Both the position numbers and the translations under genes were made by a program. A model generated the notes under the pieces. It was not told the DNA's origin. It ran no database searches and saw only the letters and a list, made by a program, of their open reading frames with translations. From Roseomonas acroporae (GTDB lineage Bacteria; Pseudomonadota; Alphaproteobacteria; Acetobacterales; Acetobacteraceae), in the NCBI RefSeq assembly GCF_023223525.1, contig NZ_JALPRX010000004.1:1-36116 (forward strand): a stretch of 36,116 nt of DNA, given 5' to 3'. Of the stretch, positions 15,609-22,061 are shown piece by piece; the first letter of the stretch is position 1; each line of letters opens with the position of its first letter.

Positions 15609-16229
15609 TCAGTTGCGCCGGGCCAGGAAATGCGCCAGCGCCGCGATGTCCTCCGCCGACAGCGCCGCCGCGATCCCGTTCATCTGCGTGTCCGCCCCGG
15701 TGCGGCTGCCGTCGCGGTAGCCCTGCAGCGCGTGCCGCAGGTAGTCCTCCCGCTGGCCCGCCAGCCGGGGCACGTTGTCGCGCCCGGCATAGCTCGGCAG
15801 GTGGCAGACGTTGCAGTGCGCCGCCTCCGCCAGCGGCCTCGCCCGCGCCAGCAGCGCGGCGCCGGGCGGCGGCATCTGCCCCGGCGGGAAGCCCGGCGGC
15901 AGGCCGGCATAGTAGGCCGCGATGTCCTCCACCTGCGCGTCGGTCAACTCGCGCACCAGCGTGCTCATCGGCTCGACGTCGCGCAGCTTCTCGCGGAACA
16001 GGATGAGCTGGAGCGTCAGGTAGGTCTCCGGCTGCCCGGCCAGGGAGGGGACGTTCTCCATGGCCGAGCGCCCGCGCGGCCCGTGGCAGGCGGCACAGGG
16101 CTCGGCCAGCGCCGCGCCGCGCGACGCATCGCCCGCCCGGGCCGGCAGGGCGGCGCCCGCGAGCGCCGCCAGCGCCAGCGGCAGCGCGGCCGCGAGATGA
16201 CGCACGTTCCGCGTCCGTGGGCGACGCAC
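15609..16229 (-). CDS. Di-heme cytochrome c (c4-like), periplasmic
   Basis: The 206-residue protein has a signal peptide (Arg-rich start, hydrophobic stretch LAAALPLALAALAGAAL, cleavage near ALPARAG). It has two c-type heme sites, CAACH (45-49) and CNVCH (139-143). Likely axial methionines are Met88 (EPMSTL) and Met183 (TQMNGI). The paired design resembles cytochrome c4. The start lies 2 bp after the stop of the PQQ-type dehydrogenase, so it is the probable electron acceptor of that enzyme, passing electrons to a terminal oxidase. Confidence 0.92.
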   Translation of the reverse strand: MRRPRTRNVRHLAAALPLALAALAGAALPARAGDASRGAALAEPCAACHGPRGRSAMENVPSLAGQPETYLTLQLILFREKLRDVEPMSTLVRELTDAQVEDIAAYYAGLPPGFPPGQMPPPGAALLARARPLAEAAHCNVCHLPSYAGRDNVPRLAGQREDYLRHALQGYRDGSRTGADTQMNGIAAALSAEDIAALAHFLARRN

Positions 16230-16231
16230 CC

Positions 16232-17449
16232 TCAGCGCCCGTAGGCGATGCGGTAGATGGCGCCGTTCTGCTCATCGGAGACGAGCAGGGAGCCGTCGGG
16301 AAGCTGCTGCACGTCGGTCGGGCGGCCGAGGAACTGGTTGTTCGCGCCGTCCAGCAGGCCGGTCATGAAGGGCTCCATGCGCGGCTGCCCGTTCGCGTCG
16401 AAGGAGACCATCACCACGTCGTAGCCGCTGCGCTGCGTGCGGTTCCAGGAGCCGTGGCGCGCGATGAAGATGCGGTTGCGGTACTCGGCCGGGAACATGC
16501 CGCCGGTGTAGAAGCGCATCCCCAGCGCCGCCGTGTGCGGGCCGAGGCGCAGGGCCGGCTGCGAGAACTCCGAGCACTGCCGGCCCGTGACCTCGGGGTC
16601 CTGCATCGTGCCCATGTGGCACCAGGGGAAGCCGAAATGCTCGCCGACGCGGCGCACGTGGCCGAGCGTGTCCTCGGGCGTGTTGTCGCCGGCCCAGTCG
16701 CGGCCGTTGTTGGTGAACCACAGCTCGCCCGTCACCGGGTGGAAGTCGAAGCCGACGCTGTTGCGCACCCCGTGGGCCACCACCTCGCGCCCGGAACCGT
16801 CCGGGTTGTAGCGCTCGATCGTGGCGTGGCGATCGTCCACCCGGCAGATGTTGCAGTTGGCGCCCACCTGCAGGTACAGCTTGCCGTCCGGCCCGAAGCG
16901 CAGGAATTTCCAGCCGTGGTGCGCGTCGGTCGGCAGGTTGAAGTTGCCGGTCAGCTCCACCGGCTTCGGCTCGTCGAGGCTGCGGTCGATGTTGTCGTAG
17001 CGCAGCACGCGGTTGATCGCGGCGACGTAGAGCGCGCCGTCGCGCACCGCGACGCCGTTCGGCTCGGTCAGCCCCTGCAGCAGCGTGCGCACCCGGCGCT
17101 GGCCGTCCTGCTGTGTCACGGCATAGACGCGGCCGATGGTGCGGGTGCCGACGAACAGCGTGCCATTCTCGCTCAGCGCCATCATCCGCGCGCCGGGCAT
17201 GCCGGAGGCCCAGACCTCCACCCGGAAGCCGTCCGGCACGCGGATCTGCGCGACGGGAATGCGGTCGGGCGGCGTCACGGTCAGGCGCGGCGCGTTGGGC
17301 GCGAGCGGCGAGGCGGCCATGCCGCTGGGCCGGCCCTGCTGCCAGGCGGGCGCCGCCGGCGCCGGCTGCTGCGCCGCGGCAAGGCCGTGCAGCATCGGCA
17401 GGGCGAGCAGGGCGAGCGCGAGCGGCCCTCCGGTTCGGCGTCGTGCCAT
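16232..17449 (-). CDS. PQQ-dependent sugar/sorbosone dehydrogenase family protein
   Basis: The 405-residue protein has a signal peptide ending near HGLAAAQ and a soluble beta-propeller of the glucose/sorbosone dehydrogenase type. Family blocks: FRVEVWASGMPGARMMALS, GLTEPNGVAVRDGALYVA, HHGWKFLRFGPDGKLYLQVG, GVRNSVGFDFHPVTGELWFT and the C-terminal LPDGSLLVSDEQNGAIYRI. It would oxidise a sugar or aldehyde in the periplasm with PQQ. The cysteine pair in CNICR and the GTMQDPEV region are common in this subfamily. The substrate cannot be predicted. A GGAGGAG site precedes the ATG. pqqD and pqqC lie just upstream on the same strand and the di-heme cytochrome directly downstream. Confidence 0.88.
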   Translation of the reverse strand: MARRRTGGPLALALLALPMLHGLAAAQQPAPAAPAWQQGRPSGMAASPLAPNAPRLTVTPPDRIPVAQIRVPDGFRVEVWASGMPGARMMALSENGTLFVGTRTIGRVYAVTQQDGQRRVRTLLQGLTEPNGVAVRDGALYVAAINRVLRYDNIDRSLDEPKPVELTGNFNLPTDAHHGWKFLRFGPDGKLYLQVGANCNICRVDDRHATIERYNPDGSGREVVAHGVRNSVGFDFHPVTGELWFTNNGRDWAGDNTPEDTLGHVRRVGEHFGFPWCHMGTMQDPEVTGRQCSEFSQPALRLGPHTAALGMRFYTGGMFPAEYRNRIFIARHGSWNRTQRSGYDVVMVSFDANGQPRMEPFMTGLLDGANNQFLGRPTDVQQLPDGSLLVSDEQNGAIYRIAYGR

Positions 17450-17476
17450 GGCGTTCTCCTCCGTCTTCTTGCACGC

Positions 17477-17500
17477 CTCCCCGGGTGTTTCCCCGGGGAG
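17477..17500. terminator. Hairpin in the leader of the PQQ-type dehydrogenase
   Basis: CTCCCCGG (17477-17484) pairs with CCGGGGAG (17493-17500) around an 8-nt loop, 28 bp ahead of the dehydrogenase start. It could end transcription from pqqCD or act in the 5' leader; the sequence does not decide. TAGAGC, the boundary hexamer of family 2, occurs at 17605-17610 in the same gap. Confidence 0.4.
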
Positions 17501-17685
17501 TCTCGCGGGGCGCCGCGCCCGTTCGGAGGCGCCGGGAATCCTCCCGGGCCTTCCCCGTGCACGTCGTTCCCGGCGCCGGCGGCGCGCCCGCGCGACGGGT
17601 AGGCTAGAGCGAATTCGCGCCGGATGGAAAACGACGGAGCGGTGAGGTCCGCCGCGCGGCGCGGGCCCGGTCGGGCGCCCCCGGA

Positions 17686-18339
17686 TCAGGGGGGCGCAGG
17701 CCGGCCGGGGCCGTCGGTCGCCAGCACGCCGCGATCCAGCAGGTCCTGCAGCAGCGCCACGACATCCGCCGCGATCACCGCGCGCGGCGCCGCGTAGCGC
17801 GCCGCGAGCGTATCCACCACCGCGTCGACGCTGCGCTCGCCGTCGAGCAGCGACAGGATGGCGAGCGCGGTGTCGTCCGGCACGAACAGCCGCTCCGGCC
17901 CGACGACCACCTGCCGCCCGCGCGCCCGGTCCTCCCGCAGCCGCATGCCGCGCGCGAGGGCCGGCCGCGAGGTGCCGTCGATGCGTCGCGCCTCGGCGCG
18001 CAAATCAACCGACGCCTCGGCGCGCAAATCAACCGCCGCCTCGGCGCGCAAATCAACCGACGCCTCGGCGCGCCAATCAACCGACGCCTCGGCGCGCCAA
18101 TCAACCGACGCCTCGGCGCGCCAATCAACCGACGCCTCGGCGCGCCAATCAACCGACGCCTCGGCGCGCCAATCAACCGACGCCTCGGCGCGCAAATCAA
18201 CCGACGCCTCGGCGCGCGGATCGACCGATGCCTCGGCGCGCGGACCGACCGGCGTCTCGGCGCGCGGACCGACCGGCGTCTCGGCGCGCGGGGCTTCCGG
18301 CGTGGCACCCGGCGGCGGGGCGTCGTCCCGGCGGGTCAC
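17686..18339 (-). CDS. pqqD: PqqD with a 12-copy octapeptide N-terminal extension
   Basis: The C-terminal ~95 residues (from RPALARGMRLREDRARGR) match PqqD, the small chaperone that presents the PqqA peptide to the radical-SAM enzyme PqqE. The normal protein is about 90-95 residues; this one is 217. Residues 18-113 are twelve tandem octapeptides, consensus Arg-Ala-Glu-Ala-Ser-Val-Asp-Trp/Leu, with two Thr-Pro-Val-Gly-Pro versions first. The GTG start at 18339 shares GTGA with the pqqC stop; no other start lies between the array and the PqqD domain except Met in RGMRLRED, which would cut the domain. pqqA, pqqB and pqqE are absent here. Confidence 0.88.
   Translation of the reverse strand: MTRRDDAPPPGATPEAPRAETPVGPRAETPVGPRAEASVDPRAEASVDLRAEASVDWRAEASVDWRAEASVDWRAEASVDWRAEASVDWRAEASVDLRAEAAVDLRAEASVDLRAEARRIDGTSRPALARGMRLREDRARGRQVVVGPERLFVPDDTALAILSLLDGERSVDAVVDTLAARYAAPRAVIAADVVALLQDLLDRGVLATDGPGRPAPP
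17989..18288 (-). repeat. 24-bp minisatellite, 12 full copies, inside pqqD
   Basis: Twelve contiguous 24-bp units fill 18001-18288 and a 12-nt partial copy follows at 17989-18000. The plus strand shows CCAATCAAC or CAAATCAAC followed by CGACGCCTCGGCGCG. Five central units are identical (Trp version). Units at the protein N-terminal end drift to the Pro version. The unit uses GTT and GAT codons and is AT-richer than its surroundings. Confidence 0.97.
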
Positions 18340-19070
18340 GGCCGGAAGGCGCCGGGCGGCGGCGCTCCCGGCACGACATAGGCGTGGTGCAGCGCGTCGA
18401 GCTGTGCCCAGAGCAGGTCGCACTTGAAGCGCAGCGCGGCCAGCACCGACTCCTGCGCCGCGCGCGTGCGCGCCTCCGCCTTCACGTAGTCCAGCGCGAA
18501 GGCCACGTCCTGCGGGGCCTGGGTCAGGCGCGGCGTGAAGTAGGCGAGCGTCGCCGCGTCCACGAACGGGTAGCCGCGCAGCATGCCGCTGACCCGCTCG
18601 GAGATGATGGCGGGCGAGAACATCTCGGTCAGCGAGGAGGCGACCGCCTCCAGCACGGAGCGGTCGCGCACGAAGTCCACATAGGCATCGACCGCGAAGC
18701 GGGTCGCCGGCAGCAGCCCGGCGAGCGAGGTGACGTAGCCGCGGTCCAGCCCGAGCCCGTCGGTGAGCGCCAGCCAGCGTTCGACGCCGCCCGGCCGCCC
18801 GCCATCGCCGTCATGGTCCACGAGCCGGCGGCGCCACTCCCGGCGCAGCGCCGGCGTCGGCAGGCGCGCGAGCAGCGTCGCGTCCTTCGCGGGGATGCGC
18901 GCCTGGTAGTAGTAGCGGTTCAGCGCCCAGGCCTGCACCTGGCCCCGGCTCAGCTTCCCGTCGTGCAGGAGGCGGTGGAACGGGTGCAGGCTGTGGTAGC
19001 GCTCGGCCCCGATCGCGCGCAGGCGCGCCTCCAATTCCTCGGGGGCGAGGAGCGCCGCCGCGTCGCTCAT
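18336..19070 (-). CDS. pqqC: Pyrroloquinoline-quinone synthase PqqC
   Basis: The 244-residue helical oxidase has the family blocks YHSLHPFHRLLHDGKLSRGQVQAWALNRYYYQ, IPAKDATLLAR, DFVRDRSVLEAVASSLTEMFSP and YFTPRLTQAPQDVAFALDYV. It carries out the last ring closure and eight-electron oxidation in PQQ synthesis in the cytoplasm, with no metal. The stop overlaps the pqqD start and its own ATG overlaps the stop of a 76-codon ORF (ATGA). PqqC is complete, so the pathway should be active if pqqA, pqqB and pqqE lie elsewhere in the genome. Confidence 0.95.
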   Translation of the reverse strand: MSDAAALLAPEELEARLRAIGAERYHSLHPFHRLLHDGKLSRGQVQAWALNRYYYQARIPAKDATLLARLPTPALRREWRRRLVDHDGDGGRPGGVERWLALTDGLGLDRGYVTSLAGLLPATRFAVDAYVDFVRDRSVLEAVASSLTEMFSPAIISERVSGMLRGYPFVDAATLAYFTPRLTQAPQDVAFALDYVKAEARTRAAQESVLAALRFKCDLLWAQLDALHHAYVVPGAPPPGAFRP

Positions 19071-19297
19071 CGGCCGTCTCCCGGCCCGCGCGTCCCGTCG
19101 CCGGCATGGACGGCCGCGTGCGCCGGACCATGGCCGCGGGGACGCGGCGCGGCGCGCCACGCGCGCATCGGCCCGGCGGGAGCCGCCCGGCCGGACGATC
19201 GGCGGGCGGCGGCGCATGGCGGAGGCAGGGGTGAAGGCCGGCACGGCGCGGGCGCGGGGCGCGGCGACGCCGGACGTCGCGGGGCGGCCGCTGGCAT
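19067..19297 (-). CDS. Possible 76-residue leader ORF coupled to pqqC
   Basis: ATG 19297 follows a near-perfect GGAGGAGG site with 8-nt spacing, and the TGA overlaps the pqqC ATG by 4 nt. The product is Ala/Pro/Arg-rich with no known domain and no PqqA-like Glu-x-x-x-Tyr. The translation signals are better than its sequence. It may be a leader peptide, a remnant of a gene that once stood ahead of pqqC, or an accident. Confidence 0.35.
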   Translation of the reverse strand: MPAAAPRRPASPRPAPAPCRPSPLPPPCAAARRSSGRAAPAGPMRAWRAAPRPRGHGPAHAAVHAGDGTRGPGDGR

Positions 19298-19527
19298 GGG
19301 TGTTTCCTCCTCCGTCCTGCCGGGGCGTGGGCCTCGGGCCGGATGCCGCCGGCATTCCGACGCACCGGGCCGGGCCCGTCAACCGGGGCCATCGCCCCCC
19401 GAAGTCGGGCGCGGCGGGAACGCGATGCCGTGATCCCGGCATGCCGATGCCTCGAAGGCGCCATGGTCGCCGACTATCTCGAAGGGAACGGTGGCGCTCC
19501 GCGTCACCCGCAGCAACGAGGTGGACC
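19071..19527. other. Divergent region between pqqC and the Gly/Trp/Pro-rich gene
   Basis: 457 bp if the leader ORF is discounted, 230 bp (19298-19527) if it is real. No pqqB or pqqA sequence is recognisable on either strand. The right end holds the ribosome site of the gene at 19528. No promoter pair is convincing. Confidence 0.5.
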
Positions 19528-19947
19528 ATGACCTCCCGCAAGCGTCTCCTGCTCGCCGCACCGATGCTGGCGCTGGGCCTTCTGGCGGCGGCGCCCGCCG
19601 CCCAGGCGCAATGGCGCCCGCATGGGCCCGGCGGTCCGGGCTGGGGTGGTCCAGGCTGGGGTGGGCGCGGTCCCGGCTGGGGCGGTCCCGGCTGGGGCGG
19701 TCCCGGCTGGGGCGGTCCCGGTTGGCGTGGTCCCGGCTGGCATGGGCCTGGGCCGGGCGGCGTCGTCGCCGGCACCCTGCTCGGCCTCGGCGCGGGGGCG
19801 CTGATCGGCAGCGCCCTGGCCGCGCCGCCCCCGCCGCCGGTGTACTACGCGCCGCGTCCGGTCTACGTCGCACCGCCGCCGTACTATGCGCCGCCGCCGC
19901 CCGTCTATTATGCGCCCCCGCCGCCGCCGGGCTACTATGTGAGGTAG
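19528..19947 (+). CDS. Secreted Gly/Trp- and Pro/Tyr-rich repeat protein
   Basis: The 139-residue protein starts with a clear signal peptide (RKRLLLAAPMLALGLLAAAPAAQAQ). It continues with eight Gly-Pro-Gly-Trp-Gly type pentapeptides (about residues 36-77), a glycine-zipper hydrophobic segment (GGVVAGTLLGLGAGALIGSALAA) and a Pro/Tyr-rich tail (VYYAPRPVYVAPPPYY). Such small exported proteins are common in Acetobacteraceae and related groups; the function is unknown, possibly envelope or surface. GAGG lies just upstream of ATG 19528. The stop codon TAG is part of a TAGAGC hexamer. Confidence 0.8.
   Translation: MTSRKRLLLAAPMLALGLLAAAPAAQAQWRPHGPGGPGWGGPGWGGRGPGWGGPGWGGPGWGGPGWRGPGWHGPGPGGVVAGTLLGLGAGALIGSALAAPPPPPVYYAPRPVYVAPPPYYAPPPPVYYAPPPPPGYYVR
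19633..19758 (+). repeat. 15-bp tandem repeat x8 in the secreted Gly/Trp-rich gene
   Basis: Units of GGTCCCGGCTGGGGC and variants encode Gly-Pro-Gly-Trp-Gly. Two copies, a two-codon break, then six copies with drift at the end. Confidence 0.88.
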
Positions 19948-19966
19948 AGCGGCGCGCGGCCGCCCC

Positions 19967-19990
19967 GCCAACCCCGCGCGCGGGGTTGGC
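19967..19990. terminator. Perfect 24-nt palindromic terminator after the secreted protein gene
   Basis: GCCAACCCCGCG is followed directly by its reverse complement. It starts 20 bp past the stop. A second short hairpin, GCAGGTC/GACCTGC (19995-20010), and a third at 20036-20068 (CCGTTCCGGC / GCCGGAACGG, loop 13) follow; the third resembles hairpin 2 of repeat family 2. Confidence 0.55.
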
Positions 19991-20142
19991 CCGCGCAGGT
20001 CGGGACCTGCATGGGCCGTTATCCAGCGGTCGGGGCCGTTCCGGCCCGACCATGCCGAGCCGGAACGGCTCCAGCCCGGCTGACCGGTGGCAGGCACCGG
20101 GGCGGGCCCTTCCTGCCCCGGAACGCGCCGAGAGGTCCCTGG

Positions 20143-20490
20143 TCAGTCGATCCAGGTGAAGGGGCGGTGCCGGGCCTGCCGCGCGATCCAGCGGCGTGCC
20201 GCCGCCTCGCTGTGGAAGCTCATGTAGGACGCGGCATGGCCGGGGCGGGTGCCGTCCGGCAGGCGCTCGTACCAGGTGGCGCCGACGCGGTTGCCGGCGA
20301 GACGCCCGACCCTGGCCATCAGCGCGGGCTCGCGGTGCGCCCGGTCCCCGTCCATCGCGAAGGGATGCGCCGTGCCGCGCCCGCGCAGCGCGAGGCGGAG
20401 AAGGCTGCCTGCGCCGGTCCTGATCCGGGAAAGCATCGCGTCGCCATCCGCCTGATGCTGCCAGTCCAGTGTGGGTGCGAGAGAGGTCAT
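20143..20490 (-). CDS. Hypothetical protein, 115 residues
   Basis: The product matches no family I recognise. It has a basic middle (LLRLALRGRGTAHPF, MARVGRLAGNRVGATWYE) and a C-terminal segment that looks like a small alpha/beta unit (AASYMSFHSEAAARRWIARQARHRPFTWID). No signal peptide or membrane helix is seen, so it is probably cytoplasmic. The start ATG 20490 sits about 25 nt downstream of a good -35 element in a notably AT-rich patch, which supports real expression. Confidence 0.6.
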   Translation of the reverse strand: MTSLAPTLDWQHQADGDAMLSRIRTGAGSLLRLALRGRGTAHPFAMDGDRAHREPALMARVGRLAGNRVGATWYERLPDGTRPGHAASYMSFHSEAAARRWIARQARHRPFTWID

Positions 20491-20857
20491 TGTGAAGTCC
20501 GCCTGCGGGTGCCTGACGGTAGGCGGAACCGCCCGGATTGTCAATAAAAAGAGATTTCTTCTCGTTTGGGATACTCGCCCGCACGGAAGCTTGCCCCGTG
20601 AGACGGAATCCGGGTGGATCGGGCCGGACGCACCGGGGATGGCCCGCCGGCACCGCTCCCCGACCCTGCCCAGCCCGCGGGACCGGCCATGCGCCGGCAC
20701 GGGCATTGGGGCAGGTCGGGTCGAGGGCGGCTCGCCGGCCGCGTGGCCGGACCGGAGCGCCAAGGCGGAGGGTTGACGCTATGGTGCCTCCACGGAGTCC
20801 GCCGGGACGGCCGACGCCGCCCGGGCCGGAGCCGATGAGGACGGGAGGGAGGACGGA
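20491..20857. other. Divergent intergenic region, 367 bp
   Basis: The left part holds the promoter of the hypothetical gene and the most AT-rich stretch of the window (about 20537-20570). The right part leads to the Bug gene, whose ribosome site GGGAGGGAGGA lies just before 20858. No ORF is convincing inside. Confidence 0.55.
20516..20544 (-). promoter_or_regulatory. Sigma-70-like promoter with overlapping inverted repeat
   Basis: Minus strand: TTGACA (20544-20539), 17-nt spacer, TACCGT (20521-20516), about 25 nt ahead of ATG 20490. An inverted repeat TCCGCCT (20498-20504) / AGGCGGA (20521-20527) brackets the -10 and start site, as an operator would. Confidence 0.5.
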
Positions 20858-21835
20858 ATGCGGACGAGGCGGGAAACGCTCGCGGCCTTCGGCGCGATCA
20901 TGGCGGCGACCGCTGCGCGGGCCGGGGCGGAGGAGGCGGGCTGGGCGCCGTCGCGGCCGCTGCGGCTGATCGTGACCTATCCGCCCGGCGGCGTGAACGA
21001 CATCGTCGGGCGCATCGTGGCGGAGCCGCTGGGGGCCGAGCTGGGCCAGCCGGTGGTGGTCGAGAACCGCGCCGGGGCGGGCGGCAACATCGGCACCGTG
21101 GCCGCGTCGCAGGCGGATCCGGACGGGCACACCATCCTGTTCGGCACCACGGCGATGTTCGGCGTGAACCCGGTGCTCTACCCCAATTCCGGCGTGGACG
21201 CGGCGCACGACTTCGCCTGCTTCGGCACCATCGCCGAGACGGCCAACGTGCTCTCCGTGGTGCCGAGCCGGATCGAGGCGAAGACGGTGCGGGAACTGGC
21301 CGACGAGGCGAAGCGGCGGCCGCTGATCTACGGCTCGGTGGGCAACGGCAGCTCCTCGCACCTCTCGGCGGTGGTGTTCCTGAAGCAGCTCGGCATCGAG
21401 GCGACGCACGTTCCCTATCGCGGCTCCTCGCCGCTGGTGGCGGCGATGCTGGCGGGGGACGTGGATTTCGGCTTCGACACCACGGCGACCTCCACCGCGC
21501 ATGCCCGCTCCGGCGCGTTCCGGCCGCTCGCCGTGACCACGGCGCGCCGCACCTCGGCGCTGCCGGAGGTGCCGACGCTCGCCGAGGCGGGGCTGCCCGG
21601 CTACGACCTCGGCATCTGGTTCGGGCTGTTCGTGCCGGTGCGCACGCCGGCGCCGGTGCTCGCGCGGCTGCGCCAGGCGCTCGCGCGCACGCGCACGGCG
21701 CAGACGGCCGAGCGGCTGCGCCGGGCCTATGTGGACCCGCTGGAGATCCCCGACGCCGAGCTGGCCGGCTGGGTCGCGGCCAACGCGACGCGCTGGCAGT
21801 CGATCGCGCGCGCGGCGAACATCTCGGCGGACTAG
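20858..21835 (+). CDS. Bug/TctC-family periplasmic solute-binding protein
   Basis: The 325-residue protein has a twin-arginine-like signal (TRRETLAAFGAIMAATAARAGA) and the Bug fold motifs YPPGGVNDIVGR, VVVENRAGAGGNIGT, DGHTILFGT, GNGSSSHLSA, HVPYRGSSPLVAAMLAGDVDF and VPTLAEAGLPGYDL. It would capture a carboxylate or similar ligand in the periplasm. No TctA or TctB membrane genes are nearby, so it is an orphan binding protein, as most Bug proteins are; the ligand is unknown. The TAG stop lies inside the TAGAGC boundary of a family-2 hairpin element. Confidence 0.93.
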   Translation: MRTRRETLAAFGAIMAATAARAGAEEAGWAPSRPLRLIVTYPPGGVNDIVGRIVAEPLGAELGQPVVVENRAGAGGNIGTVAASQADPDGHTILFGTTAMFGVNPVLYPNSGVDAAHDFACFGTIAETANVLSVVPSRIEAKTVRELADEAKRRPLIYGSVGNGSSSHLSAVVFLKQLGIEATHVPYRGSSPLVAAMLAGDVDFGFDTTATSTAHARSGAFRPLAVTTARRTSALPEVPTLAEAGLPGYDLGIWFGLFVPVRTPAPVLARLRQALARTRTAQTAERLRRAYVDPLEIPDAELAGWVAANATRWQSIARAANISAD

Positions 21836-21940
21836 AGCCGTTCCGGCCTGACCGTATCAGGCCGGAACGGCTCCAGCCTTTTGGCTTCCCGCATTTTCCG
21901 GGTCGCCGGGTGAGTACACCCGGCTTGAAAATGCTCCGGA
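21833..21940 (-). repeat. Family-2 two-hairpin repeat, copy 1
   Basis: Hairpin 2 at 21835-21873 is a perfect 17-bp stem (GAGCCGTTCCGGCCTGA, loop CCGTA). Hairpin 1 has outer stem GCATTTTC/GAAAATGC (21891-21898, 21927-21934) and inner stem GCCGGGTG/CACCCGGC (21905-21912, 21917-21924) with a 4-nt loop. The reverse complement aligns along its length with 27442-27547. It probably also ends transcription of the Bug gene. Confidence 0.88.
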
Positions 21941-22037
21941 GCGGAACGCAGTCCGGTCGGGACTACGTTCCGCTCCGGCTCGTTGCTTTCCGGGCGGCTT
22001 CACGCCCCCGGGCGTCGCCGCCCCGGCGATCCGCTCC
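21941..22037 (+). repeat. Family-1 intergenic hairpin repeat, copy B
   Basis: 97-bp unit abutting the family-2 copy. Stem GGAACGCAGTCC / GGACTACGTTCC with loop GGTCG, then a tail ending CCGGCGATCCGCTCC. Two stem positions differ from copy A with the partner base also changed; one position is mismatched. Confidence 0.85.
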
Positions 22038-22061
22038 AGGGCGCGCCCAAGCAGGCGGGGC

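Noticed and set aside
18001-18288. Repeat array that could be taken for CRISPR
   Set aside because: Units are contiguous 24-mers with no unique spacers and no cas genes; the array is coding and in frame with pqqD.
19071-19527. Possible pqqA or pqqB upstream of pqqC
   Set aside because: No PqqA Glu-x-x-x-Tyr peptide and no PqqB hydrolase motifs in any frame.
21943-21970. GGAAC...CGTT resembling an EcfG promoter
   Set aside because: The spacer is 18 nt and the two halves are the arms of the family-1 hairpin; no gene follows on that strand at a suitable distance.
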